Assembly: GCA_045578465.1 (NCBI GenBank)
Contig: JAZNKJ010000002.1
Span: forward strand, 1 to 37,820
DNA length: 37,820 bases
From: SIG454 sp045578465
GTDB lineage: Bacteria; Bacillota; Clostridia; Monoglobales; Monoglobaceae
Direction of reading: 5' to 3'
Both the position numbers and the translations under genes were made by a program. The notes below the pieces were generated by a model. The model made no database searches. It was not told the DNA's origin and worked only from the letters and a program-made list of their open reading frames with translations. Positions 1-6,852 of the stretch are shown here, piece after piece; position 1 is the first letter of the stretch; every line of letters begins with the position of its first letter.

Positions 1-13
1 AGTGCTTTTGTTT

Positions 14-379
14 TTAACTAGCTTTAAGGTTTATGATTTTGTCAACCTCGGCGACGGCCTTTGGATAAAGCCTCTTTATAACGTGTTAAAAGTCATAGCC
101 AAGGCGATGGGAAACCATTTCCCAGGTTTTGTTGTTTATAAACCGTTCAATTAAAAGCGTTCTTAAAATATTATCCTCAACCTTATAAATTGCTGAAATA
201 ATATCCTCATTTGTCCGCGATAGCTGGTGGATTTTATCCTCCAAAGTTTCTTTATATTTAGAGAAGAAAGAGTCTAAGGAGCAATCTGCCATTTTGTCTG
301 CCTTGTCAAGGGCGTCCTTTAAAGCCCGGATTTCCTTTGTAAGATATCTTCCCTGATTTAACCATTCTTTTGTTTCCAT
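14..379 (-). pseudogene. DUF1492-like phage/ICE protein, interrupted by an in-frame TAA
   Basis: The first 97 residues, from an ATG at 377-379 with AAAGGGAG upstream, are charged and helical and end in TWEMVSHRLGYDF at a TAA (86-88). Past that stop the same frame stays open for 23 codons (HVIKRLYPKAVAEVDKIINL...) to a second TAA at 14-16. That tail is what is expected for the C-terminal helix-turn-helix of DUF1492/ArpU-like late-gene regulators, which are common in Firmicutes phages and integrative elements. One substitution therefore seems to have cut the DNA-binding tail. Below position 14 the frame is closed. It follows the small Cys-rich gene by 27 bases, probably in one transcript from the promoter at 710-738. 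Family assignment is from memory and moderate; the interrupted frame is read directly. Confidence 0.6.
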
Positions 380-406
380 TATATTTATCTCCCTTTATAT
401 TTAATG

Positions 407-607
407 TTAGATGACCCGAAGGCCGTAGAAAAGGTCCGCGCATTCCCGAGAGCAAAAAACATTTCCCAAAGAATCTGTCATATATTCATAATCATCATAA
501 ATCTTATGATTGCAAGGGGAATAGGCGCATCTTCTGACAAACTCGGGCGGATCTTCTTTCCAGAGGGACCCGAATTTTTCGGTTAAAGTAATTTCCGGAT
601 GTTGCAA
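407..607 (-). CDS. Small four-cysteine (zinc-ribbon-like) phage-type protein
   Basis: This 66-residue protein starts at a TTG (605-607) preceded by AAAGGAG at good spacing. It carries C27-x4-C32 and C52-x3-C56, with the second pair in a GNVFCSREC context, so it probably binds one zinc. Short proteins of this kind are usual accessory genes of phages and ICEs, next to an XRE repressor and DUF1492 genes as here. It is the first gene after the leftward promoter of the divergent control region, so it is probably held down by the XRE repressor encoded on the other strand. I do not recognise a specific function. The plus-strand frame over the same bases has no ribosome binding site and is a shadow. 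Confidence 0.6.
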   Translation of the reverse strand: MQHPEITLTEKFGSLWKEDPPEFVRRCAYSPCNHKIYDDYEYMTDSLGNVFCSRECADLFYGLRVI

Positions 608-611
608 TTTA

Positions 612-785
612 AGTATCTCCTTTGTTTATTGTCGGAACAAAGAAGTATCTTTTAAAGATACAAAAAGTTTAAGAAAAAACGGGGCTCACTTTATGTACCC
701 GACACATATATAGTATCATAAAAAGATACTAATGTCAAGAGGTTTTTGAAAAAAACTTGACAAAAGTTAATTTTTAAGATACAAT
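612..785. promoter_or_regulatory. Divergent promoter/operator region with repeated AGTATC-N7-GATACT sites
   Basis: The rightward promoter is TTGACA (757-762), a 17-base spacer and TACAAT (780-785), serving the XRE gene. The leftward promoter on the minus strand has TTGACA (733-738), a 17-base spacer and TACTAT (710-715). A dyad AGTATC-N7-GATACT at 712-730 lies across the leftward -10 and spacer. A second copy with the same spacing is at 644-662 (one end base differs). Half-sites are at 612-617 (AGTATC) and 778-782 (GATAC, entering the rightward -10). The arrangement resembles the lysogeny control region of temperate phages, where one repressor controls both directions. Sites and spacing are read directly; the repressor assignment is inferred from adjacency. 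Confidence 0.75.
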
Positions 786-806
786 AGGGAATTGGAGGTG
801 GCAACA

Positions 807-1160
807 TTGGGAAATAATATGGGGGAAAGACTTAAAGAATTAAGACTTAAAAATGGTTTAACTCAGGAAGAAGTCGGTAAAATTATAGGAGTGCAAAAAG
901 CGGCAATACAAAAATATGAAAAGGGCGAGATTAAGAATATGAAGCGCCTCTATGTGGAGAAGCTGTCTAAATTTTATAATGTTCCGCCTGCATACATTAT
1001 GGGGATTGATGAGGAAGAGAAAGATGAGCAACTAAGCGACTATCTCGAACTTTTGAAAACCCGTCCTGAACTGAAAATGCTTTTTAATCTTACTAAAGAT
1101 GCAACCCGGGAAGAGGTTGAAAAGGCTGTAAAAATCATTGAGACCATCCTTGGAAAGTGA
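807..1160 (+). CDS. XRE-family repressor (HTH_3)
   Basis: The preferred start is TTG at 807, because GGAGGTG (794-800) sits 6 bases before it; an upstream TTG at 792 overlaps that site and ATG 819 is too far away. The product is about 117 residues. Residues 4-62 form a classic lambda-repressor-type helix-turn-helix (MGERLKELRLKNGLTQEEVG, then a second helix around IQKYEKGEIKNMKRLYVEKL), ending in the typical VPPAYIMGIDE. The C-terminal 55 residues are acidic and helical and probably dimerise. It has no peptidase domain, so derepression would need a partner protease or antirepressor. It lies next to dyads that overlap its own and the opposite promoter, so it probably autoregulates. Confidence 0.85.
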   Translation: MGNNMGERLKELRLKNGLTQEEVGKIIGVQKAAIQKYEKGEIKNMKRLYVEKLSKFYNVPPAYIMGIDEEEKDEQLSDYLELLKTRPELKMLFNLTKDATREEVEKAVKIIETILGK

Positions 1161-1183
1161 GGAGTATGGAGGGCATATTTATA

Positions 1184-1342
1184 ATGATAGAAAAGCTGCC
1201 AAAGAGTATAAAGGCAGTTACAGTTCCTTTTGAGAACAATAGTTTTTATATATTTGTAAACAGTATTTATAGCGTGAGCGAAAGAGAAGAAATTTTGCAA
1301 GAAGAAAAGCAGAAGATAAAAGATATAAGGAAAAAAGGATAG
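1184..1342 (+). CDS. Short ImmA/IrrE-like remnant without the HExxH motif
   Basis: The likely start is ATG 1184, with GGAGGG ten bases upstream; a GTG at 1157 overlaps the repressor stop. The 52 residues (LPKSIKAVTVPFENNSFYIF, then VNSIYSVSEREE) resemble the N-terminal part of the short ImmA/IrrE-type metallopeptidases often found downstream of phage-like XRE repressors. Where HELxHI would be expected, the sequence reads ILQEEKQKIKDIRKKG, so the zinc-binding histidines are absent and the chain ends shortly after. If the resemblance is right, this is a catalytically dead relic or has diverged to another role. The family resemblance is by eye and uncertain; the missing motif is plain. Confidence 0.45.
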   Translation: MIEKLPKSIKAVTVPFENNSFYIFVNSIYSVSEREEILQEEKQKIKDIRKKG

Positions 1343-1411
1343 GTTAGCCATAAAATAGTATTCTTCCGCATTTTGTTTTGTTAAAAAGCGGGGCTGTTTG
1401 CAGCAAATTAT

Positions 1412-1444
1412 GATAGCAGACAAAATTGTCTGCTATCTTTTATT
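1412..1444 (+). terminator. Intrinsic terminator after the XRE operon
   Basis: A perfect 11-bp stem, GATAGCAGACA (1412-1422) with TGTCTGCTATC (1427-1437), is followed by a T-rich tract. It separates the repressor operon from the HIRAN-like gene. Confidence 0.85.
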
Positions 1445-1500
1445 GTCCTTTTTATTTCCCACCTTTAATGCTAAAATTAAGATGTAAAGGAGGAGATAAA

Positions 1501-1857
1501 ATGAAAAATGACTATTATATTATGATTTGCAATTTAGGGAAGTATTATGGAACCTCGCCTTTTCAGGTTGAGGAAATCGTAAAGCTTTCCAAAACCTTCG
1601 GCAATGGAGGAGACCCCTTTGAAATAAGAGTAACTCTCCCCCTGCTTGGAACAATCGGCAAGGTGGCAACCGGTAAAGAAAAAACGGTCAAAGGAACGAC
1701 GGACGCAAAGTATATTTATAAAAAGATAGGAAACTTTGCCTATGCCCAGATTGTTTTCGTAACAGAAGGGGCGGTTATCGCCAAGGTTTTAAGTCCGAAA
1801 GAGGTAAAAAGAACACCCTATGTTAAAGCGTATCAGAAACGGGATATTGCCGGATAA
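1501..1857 (+). CDS. Stand-alone HIRAN-like domain protein
   Basis: ATG 1501 follows AAAGGAGGAG at ideal spacing; longer frames to the left run through the preceding terminator and are rejected. The 118-residue protein has IMICNLGKYYGTSPFQVEEI near its start, a central PFEIRVTLPLLGTIGKVATG, then a TVKGTTDAKYIYKKIGNFAY segment and a final VIAKVL strand. This order matches small Clostridia proteins built on a HIRAN-like fold. HIRAN domains in helicases bind DNA ends, but the function of stand-alone versions is unknown to me. Its stop lies 2 bases from the stop of the convergent bile-salt-hydrolase-family gene, and I see no terminator between them. A prophage or element accessory role is possible from the neighbours. 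Confidence 0.6.
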   Translation: MKNDYYIMICNLGKYYGTSPFQVEEIVKLSKTFGNGGDPFEIRVTLPLLGTIGKVATGKEKTVKGTTDAKYIYKKIGNFAYAQIVFVTEGAVIAKVLSPKEVKRTPYVKAYQKRDIAG

Positions 1858-1859
1858 AG

Positions 1860-2825
1860 CTATATAATATTTATTTTGGCATCCTTTATAAGCGGATAGA
1901 ACGAAAGTTGCCTTGCCTCTAAATCTTTATTCATCATAGAGACGCCGTTTATAAAACTGTTGTCATAGGTTTTATAGAAATAAATCCCTTTTTCAGCGTC
2001 ACAACAGGAAGAATAAAGAGTGATTTCTAATTGGTTGCTTTCCGTAACAACGCTCCCCCGCACCTGAGCAACCGAGTCTAAAATATGAAAAAACTGACTT
2101 AATTCGCTAAACTCTGTGTCTTCGGACGCAGAGTTTTCTTTTAAGAAACAAGCCTTAACAAATCGGGATTGCGAGGAGAAATCCCCGGGAAGTCCTATTG
2201 CTCCCATTCCCCGACTGAAAACATCAAGAGGAAGGGCAGGGGAAAAGGTGTTATGAGGCTCCTTTGGGGAAAGCCCCATAAAGCTTGAAAGGTTATAAAG
2301 CTGAATGTCAAAGGGCGGATTATTTGTAAGAACGCCCACAGGATTGTCATAAATCTTTAATCCGTCCTTGGTAGATTCAATGGTTAAAGAGGTTTCTCTA
2401 TCTGAGAGAATCCAATGCAGTGGGGATAGAGGCAAATCCTTTGAAAAAGGGATATCCAGAAGATTTATATTTTCAAGTGTTGCCTTTGCCTCGCTGACAG
2501 AGGAAAAGTTTCCAAGAATATATGGAATAAATTCAAAGGGCGTTATGTTGATTTTTTCAGGATTTCTTGGAAAATATTCTGCGCTCTTTGGGAACAGAAG
2601 TCCTGCCATAAAAAGTCCCTTTTCGTTTATGGCATCGAAAAACAGAGGATAGTCATCGGAAACTATTGCCATTCCCATTATGGCGTGATGACTTGCGAGA
2701 ATGGGGTTTTCCTTAAATGTAAGAGGAAAATTCCGCGGACAAAGGGTGATTCCCTCTCCGTAAGAAATGTCATAATCAAGATTTCTCCCGAAATATCTGT
2801 TTTTGTAAGAAATAGCAGTACACAT
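1860..2825 (-). CDS. Choloylglycine hydrolase family (bile salt hydrolase / penicillin V acylase-like)
   Basis: The true start is ATG 2823-2825 with AAAAGGAGCG upstream, giving 321 residues and Cys2 as nucleophile after methionine removal. A longer frame runs back into the tRNA and is rejected. Conserved Ntn-hydrolase residues are visible: MCTAISYK, R14 and D17 in GRNLDYD, PRNFPL, the NEKGLFMAGLLFP block, VLTNNPPFDIQLYNL (the substrate-pocket Asn) and GLPGDFSSQSRFVKACFL with its Arg. Family enzymes cleave amide bonds of glyco- or tauro-conjugated bile acids, or of penicillin V and similar N-acyl compounds; sequence alone does not choose. It has no signal peptide, so it acts in the cytoplasm. 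It is complete, monocistronic and separated from the upstream tRNA-Arg by a terminator. Bile salt hydrolase would fit a gut host. Confidence 0.88.
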   Translation of the reverse strand: MCTAISYKNRYFGRNLDYDISYGEGITLCPRNFPLTFKENPILASHHAIMGMAIVSDDYPLFFDAINEKGLFMAGLLFPKSAEYFPRNPEKINITPFEFIPYILGNFSSVSEAKATLENINLLDIPFSKDLPLSPLHWILSDRETSLTIESTKDGLKIYDNPVGVLTNNPPFDIQLYNLSSFMGLSPKEPHNTFSPALPLDVFSRGMGAIGLPGDFSSQSRFVKACFLKENSASEDTEFSELSQFFHILDSVAQVRGSVVTESNQLEITLYSSCCDAEKGIYFYKTYDNSFINGVSMMNKDLEARQLSFYPLIKDAKINII

Positions 2826-2876
2826 AAAATCGCTCCTTTTGGTCTTATTATTTCCGGACAATAAAAAGAATATAAT

Positions 2877-2907
2877 AAAAAGAAGACCATCAAACGGTCT
2901 TCTTTTT
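2877..2907 (-). terminator. Terminator of tRNA-Arg(CCT)
   Basis: AAAAAGAAGACC and GGTCTTCTTTTT form a 12-bp stem with a 7-base loop. It lies just 3' of the minus-strand tRNA and before the acylase gene. Confidence 0.8.
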
Positions 2908-2911
2908 ATTA

Positions 2912-2986
2912 TGGTACCCCCTGCGGGAATCGAACCCACAACTAGCCCTTAGGAGGGGCTTGTTATATCCATTTAACTAAGGAGGC
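2912..2986 (-). tRNA. tRNA-Arg (anticodon CCT)
   Basis: The minus strand reads GCCTCCT at the acceptor 5' side, an anticodon loop CTCCTAA giving anticodon CCT, the TTCGAATC T-loop and an encoded 3' CCA (2912-2914). The acceptor pairs as GCCTCCT with AGGGGGT, including a G-U closing pair. A promoter upstream on the same strand (TTGACA 3032-3037, 17 bases, TATTAT 3009-3014) supports expression. tRNA-Arg(CCT) genes are frequent integration targets. Confidence 0.93.
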
Positions 2987-3008
2987 AAGTCTTCAATTTT
3001 ACCCTAAT

Positions 3009-3037
3009 ATAATACCTTAAATGAGATATATTGTCAA
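3009..3037 (-). promoter_or_regulatory. Promoter of tRNA-Arg(CCT)
   Basis: TTGACA (3032-3037), a 17-base spacer and TATTAT (3009-3014) on the minus strand, 23 bases before the tRNA 5' end. Confidence 0.75.
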
Positions 3038-3089
3038 GGGATTTCGCATAAATATAAAAGAGACATTACAGTATATAGGAGGAGATAAA

Positions 3090-3482
3090 ATGGCGGATAC
3101 GGATAGAGGATATTTGCTGGTTCAGGTGTCTTCTGCGGGGAAAGGGTTGCCAATAGAAGGTGCCCATATAACAGTAAGCAAAACGGAGGAAAATGAGAGA
3201 GAAACGGTGGAAAGAGTTTTATTAACTGACCGAAACGGCCAGACAGAAACGCTGACCCTTCCTGCTCCGAGCAGGGAAAACTCCCAAACCCCATCAGGAA
3301 CGGATAACTATTCAACCTATAAAATACAAACCGAAAAAGAGGGATATTACCCCGTTGAAAACTTAGAGGTCCCAATCTTTGGCGGAAAGACAACAATTCA
3401 GCCGGTGGCGCTTATTCCACTTCCTTTGGGATATACAGCGAGTCCCATAATTATTGACGATAAAGAACCACAGGATTTATAA
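3090..3482 (+). CDS. SleC-type N-terminal beta-sandwich protein (spore cortex-lysis operon)
   Basis: ATG 3090 follows TAGGAGGAG; the frame extends upstream without a ribosome binding site. The 130-residue product begins with RGYLLVQVSSAGKGLPIEGA and continues with a beta-rich pattern (TDRNGQTETLTLPAPS, then YKIQTEKEGYYPVENLEVPI), typical of carboxypeptidase-regulatory/CNA-B-like sandwich domains. From memory, the same module forms the N-terminal prodomain region of clostridial SleC spore cortex-lytic enzymes, and the next gene matches the following part of that protein. Here the module is a separate gene: a TAA (3480-3482) is followed by a proper AGGAGG and ATG 12 bases on, in the same frame. 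There is no signal peptide. A role in storing or maturing the lytic enzyme is inference. Confidence 0.6.
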   Translation: MADTDRGYLLVQVSSAGKGLPIEGAHITVSKTEENERETVERVLLTDRNGQTETLTLPAPSRENSQTPSGTDNYSTYKIQTEKEGYYPVENLEVPIFGGKTTIQPVALIPLPLGYTASPIIIDDKEPQDL

Positions 3483-3494
3483 AGGAGGAGAGAT

Positions 3495-4898
3495 ATGAAC
3501 GGAACACCGGTTATACCTGAAACAATAACTGTTCATTTAGGCCCGCCGTCAGCATCGGCGGAAAATGTTACTGTTCCATTTGCGGATTATATTAAAAATG
3601 TGGCATCCAGCGAAATATATCCCACATGGCCTGAAAGCGCCATCAGGGCAAACATATATGCCCAGATTTCCTATGCCTTAAACAGGGTCTATACGGAGTG
3701 GTATCCCTCTCGGGGATATGACTTCGATATAACAAACTCAACAGCCTATGACCAATCCTTCGTAAAAGGCAGAAACATATTTGAGAACATAAACGAAATT
3801 GTCAACGAAATATTTAATGATTATATAAGACGGCAAGGTTTTGTTGAGCCTCTCTTTGCAACCTATTGCGACGGAGTGGAAGTGCAATGCGACGGCCTCT
3901 CTCAATGGGGAAGCGTAACCCTTGCCAATGAGGGCCTTGTTCCTTATGATATATTGAGGCGTTATTATGGGGATGACATAAATATTGTTTTTGATGCCCC
4001 TGTCGCAAATGTGGAAAGCTCATATCCAGGAACGCCTTTAAGACTTGGCTCATCAGGGGATGATGTACGGCGTATTCAAACCCAGCTTAACAGAATTTCA
4101 ACCAACTATCCTCTTATCCCGAAAATCCCCAACATAACGGGAGTTTTCGGAGTGGAAACGGAAAACGCAGTAAGAAAATTTCAGGAAACCTTTAATATGA
4201 CGGTAGACGGAATAGTGGGTAAAGGAACCTGGTATCAGCTTCAAGAAATTTTTGTCGCAGTTAAAAAGCTGGCGTCGGTGGATTCTGAGGGTCAGTCTAT
4301 TGCGGACATATCAAAACAGTATAAAGGTGCTTTAAGAGAGGGGGACAGAGGGGACAGCGTCCTCGCCGTCCAGTATTATCTGCTTCTGATTTCCGTTTAT
4401 AATAACGCCATTCCTGAGGTGGCATTGGACGGAATTTTTGGTCCTGCTACAAGGGCGTCTGTTGAGGCATTTCAAAGATATTACGGCCTCCCCGTAACAG
4501 GAGAGGTAAACGAAGAAACATGGGATTTTTTGTCAAATGTATACTTGGGTATCGTGCAGGATATCCCTGTTGAATCCATTGGGAATAATACTGTGCCATA
4601 TCCGGGCACTTCTTTAAGATTAGGCTCATCGGGAGAGAATGTAAGAATTATTCAAGATTATCTTTCAAAGCTCAGCGAGGTTTATACTGAAATTCCTGAA
4701 ATTTCGGTAACAGGCACCTTTGACGAGGCAACTCAAAATGCCGTTATCGCTTTTCAGAATCTTTTCGGATTGGAACCCACAGGAATTATTGGTCCTGCAA
4801 CCTGGAACGAGATAGCGGAGGAATATAACGATATAGTAAAGGGTGAAATAAGAAACGAAGGTCAACACTCAGGAAATGTAATAGGTCAGGGGGCATAA
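3495..4898 (+). CDS. SleC/SpoIID-like peptidoglycan-lytic protein with three peptidoglycan-binding repeats
   Basis: ATG 3495 has AAAGGAGG directly upstream. Residues 25-170 resemble SpoIID-type lytic transglycosylases: VASSEIYPTWPESAIRANIY includes the Glu (E40) that aligns with the catalytic Glu of SpoIID, followed by DFDITNSTAYDQSFV and GLSQWGSVTLANEGLVPYDI leading to LRRYYGDDI. Three PG_binding_1 repeats follow at about 175-250, 275-347 and 368-442, each with LRLGSSG or LREGDRG at the start and GxFGxxTxxAVxxFQ near the end. The protein would cut cortex glycan during spore germination, as known for clostridial SleC. There is no signal peptide and no obvious protease-cleaved preprosequence, which is unusual for a secreted lysin but fits spore deposition from the mother cell. 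It is the middle gene of a tight three-gene operon. Confidence 0.72.
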   Translation: MNGTPVIPETITVHLGPPSASAENVTVPFADYIKNVASSEIYPTWPESAIRANIYAQISYALNRVYTEWYPSRGYDFDITNSTAYDQSFVKGRNIFENINEIVNEIFNDYIRRQGFVEPLFATYCDGVEVQCDGLSQWGSVTLANEGLVPYDILRRYYGDDINIVFDAPVANVESSYPGTPLRLGSSGDDVRRIQTQLNRISTNYPLIPKIPNITGVFGVETENAVRKFQETFNMTVDGIVGKGTWYQLQEIFVAVKKLASVDSEGQSIADISKQYKGALREGDRGDSVLAVQYYLLLISVYNNAIPEVALDGIFGPATRASVEAFQRYYGLPVTGEVNEETWDFLSNVYLGIVQDIPVESIGNNTVPYPGTSLRLGSSGENVRIIQDYLSKLSEVYTEIPEISVTGTFDEATQNAVIAFQNLFGLEPTGIIGPATWNEIAEEYNDIVKGEIRNEGQHSGNVIGQGA

Positions 4899-4899
4899 T

Positions 4900-5406
4900 A
4901 TGGCAAGTCGCGAAGAAATTTATGAACTTCAATTGTATCTAAGGGTTATCCAGCTTGCAAGAGGATTAAGACCGCTCCTTAATCCGGACGGAATTTACGG
5001 AGCGGAGACAAGAGAAGCGGTTCGGAATTTTCAAACCGCAAACAATCTCCCTCCAACAGGCGAGGTGGATGCTCCAACCTGGGACAGAATTTATGAAGAA
5101 TATCTTATCGCCCAGGAAATACTGGGAATTCCCGAAGAGATAAGAGCTTTCCCCATTGACATAAGAGAGCTTAAAAAAGGAGACCAAATGGACGAAATAT
5201 ATGTTCTCCAATTTCTGCTCAGGAAAAATGACAGAAGACTTAATAATGGAGGAAGAGTTAAGTTCAGCGGAATATTTGATGATGAAACGGAGCGGTCGGT
5301 TATGGATGTCCAGCGTATGTTCGGCTTGGAGCAATCGGGAATTGTGGATAAATTCTTATGGAATAAGCTTGCAGGGTATCATAAAGTTAAATATCTAAAC
5401 GAATAA
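4900..5406 (+). CDS. Two-repeat peptidoglycan-binding protein
   Basis: The ATG lies 1 base after the stop of the SpoIID-like gene, so the two are translationally coupled; the short GTCAGGGGG stretch before it is a weak ribosome binding site. The 168 residues are two PG_binding_1 modules: residues 5-68 (LQLYLRVIQLARGL, DGIYGAETREAVRNFQTANN, GEVDAPTWDRI) and about 90-162 (LKKGDQMDEIYVLQFLLRK, SGIFDDETERSVMDVQRMFG, GIVDKFLWNKL). It has no catalytic domain and no export signal. It probably localises or extends the cortex-binding surface of the preceding enzyme. Together the genes look like a SleC-like protein distributed over three polypeptides. Confidence 0.72.
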   Translation: MASREEIYELQLYLRVIQLARGLRPLLNPDGIYGAETREAVRNFQTANNLPPTGEVDAPTWDRIYEEYLIAQEILGIPEEIRAFPIDIRELKKGDQMDEIYVLQFLLRKNDRRLNNGGRVKFSGIFDDETERSVMDVQRMFGLEQSGIVDKFLWNKLAGYHKVKYLNE

Positions 5407-5432
5407 AAAGGCGGATTATTCCGCCTTTTTTA
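5405..5432. terminator. Bidirectional terminator shared by the cortex-lysis operon and enolase
   Basis: AAAAAGGCGGA (5405-5415) pairs with TCCGCCTTTTT (5420-5430). The stop codons of both convergent genes lie inside or beside the hairpin, so the last enolase codons double as terminator. Confidence 0.85.
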
Positions 5433-6735
5433 TATTATAAAATGAATTTATTCCGTTATATTCAGCAGAGAGAAATAAGTCCTCTTCAATTCTTAAAAGC
5501 TCATTATATTTTGCCACTCTGTCTGTTCTCGACGGCGCCCCCGTCTTTATCTGCCCTGCATTTACGGCAACGGATAAAGAGGCGATAGTGGTGTCCTCGG
5601 TCTCTCCGCTTCGGTGAGAAATTACAGCAGTATATCCACTGCACTGCGCCATTTTAATTGCGTCAAGAGTCTCAGTAAGAGTCCCGATTTGATTAACCTT
5701 AATCAAAATGGAGTTTGCGATGCCTTTTGAAATGCCCTTTTTAAGACGGCTTGTGTTGGTAACAAAAAGGTCGTCTCCAACAAGTTGCACCTTGTCGCCA
5801 ATGCGATTGGTAAGCATCTCCCAGCCCTCCCAATCCTCTTCGGCCATACCGTCCTCAATTGAAATAATAGGGTATTTATCGGCCCAGCTTTGCCAGAAGC
5901 TGACCATCTCCTCCCGAGTGTAAACCTTTCCAGTCTTCCAGAAAGAATACATCCCCTCTTTGCCGTCTTTTTTTGCCATTTCGAACATCTCTGTTGAGGC
6001 AGGGTCTAAGGCTATCATAAAATCGTCATAGGGCTTAAAGCCTGCTTTTTCAATTGCCTCTAAAATAAGCTTAACCGCATCCTCGTCGTTTTCAAGGTTA
6101 GGTGCAAAACCACCCTCATCTCCAACTGCGGTAGAAAAACCTTTCTCTTTTAAAATCTTCTTTAAAGTATGGAAAACCTCTGTGCAGTTTTGAAGAGCAG
6201 TTTTAAAATTCTTCGCCCCGACGGGCATAATCATAAATTCCTGACAGGAAATGGAGTTATCGGCGTGCTTGCCTCCGTTTATAATGTTCATCATAGGGAC
6301 AGGCATCGTTTTTGCATTGACCCCGCCGATATATTGATAAAGAGGAAGAGAAACAGAGTTAGCGCAGGCCTTGGCAACGGCCAAGGAAACGCTTAGAATT
6401 GCATTTGCCCCAAGTCGTGACTTGTTTGGGGTCCCATCAAGACGGATTAAAGCGGAATCAATTGCCGTCTGGTCAAGGGCGTTAAGTCCTATAAGAGTGT
6501 CCGCTATTTCTCCGTTTATATTGGAAACAGCAGTTAAAACCCCATTTCCCATATATCTGTCCCCACCGTCACGAAGCTCGGTGGCCTCAAAAGCCCCCGT
6601 TGATGCACCGGATGGAACGGCGGCACGACCAACACTTCCGTCTTCTAATATAACCTCCGCCTCAACGGTGGGGTTTCCCCTTGAATCTAAAATCTCCCTC
6701 CCGTAAACCTCTTCAATTGCAATGTAATTTTTCAT
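5416..6735 (-). CDS. eno: Enolase
   Basis: Enolase (439 residues, normal length) interconverts 2-phosphoglycerate and phosphoenolpyruvate in glycolysis. Signature blocks are intact: SRGNPTVEAEV, AVPSGASTGAFEA, NIINGGKHADN, the catalytic VGDEGGFAPN, metal ligands in IALDPASTE, ISIEDGMAEEDW and VGDDLFVTN, the lysine in ILIKVNQIGTLTE and SHRSGETEDTTIA. The ATG at 6733-6735 follows AAAGGAGG at good spacing. It is monocistronic and convergent with the cortex-lysis operon. Its 3' end forms part of the shared terminator. A TACAAT-like -10 lies upstream on the minus strand, but its -35 is poor. Confidence 0.98.
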   Translation of the reverse strand: MKNYIAIEEVYGREILDSRGNPTVEAEVILEDGSVGRAAVPSGASTGAFEATELRDGGDRYMGNGVLTAVSNINGEIADTLIGLNALDQTAIDSALIRLDGTPNKSRLGANAILSVSLAVAKACANSVSLPLYQYIGGVNAKTMPVPMMNIINGGKHADNSISCQEFMIMPVGAKNFKTALQNCTEVFHTLKKILKEKGFSTAVGDEGGFAPNLENDEDAVKLILEAIEKAGFKPYDDFMIALDPASTEMFEMAKKDGKEGMYSFWKTGKVYTREEMVSFWQSWADKYPIISIEDGMAEEDWEGWEMLTNRIGDKVQLVGDDLFVTNTSRLKKGISKGIANSILIKVNQIGTLTETLDAIKMAQCSGYTAVISHRSGETEDTTIASLSVAVNAGQIKTGAPSRTDRVAKYNELLRIEEDLFLSAEYNGINSFYNIKKAE

Positions 6736-6852
6736 ATCATAAACCTCCTTTTTATTGTATTTTCACCCTGAAAGAGTAAATCTATTCCATAAAAAGCAAA
6801 ATTGCATATAAAATGGAAAATTTGTAAATATTAAAGGAGACGAGGTGAGAAG

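Noticed and set aside
404..586. 60-codon plus-strand frame
   Set aside because: It lies opposite the Cys4 gene, has no ribosome binding site and no recognisable protein pattern.
1..2986. Intact prophage or ICE integrated at the 3' end of tRNA-Arg(CCT)
   Set aside because: No integrase, structural or conjugation genes are seen, and no second copy of the tRNA 3' end was found in the window; only control genes suggest a remnant.
3040..3085. Sporulation sigma factor promoter before the cortex-lysis operon
   Set aside because: GCATA and CATTACAGTA are tempting, but the spacing fits neither the SigG, SigE nor SigK consensus well.
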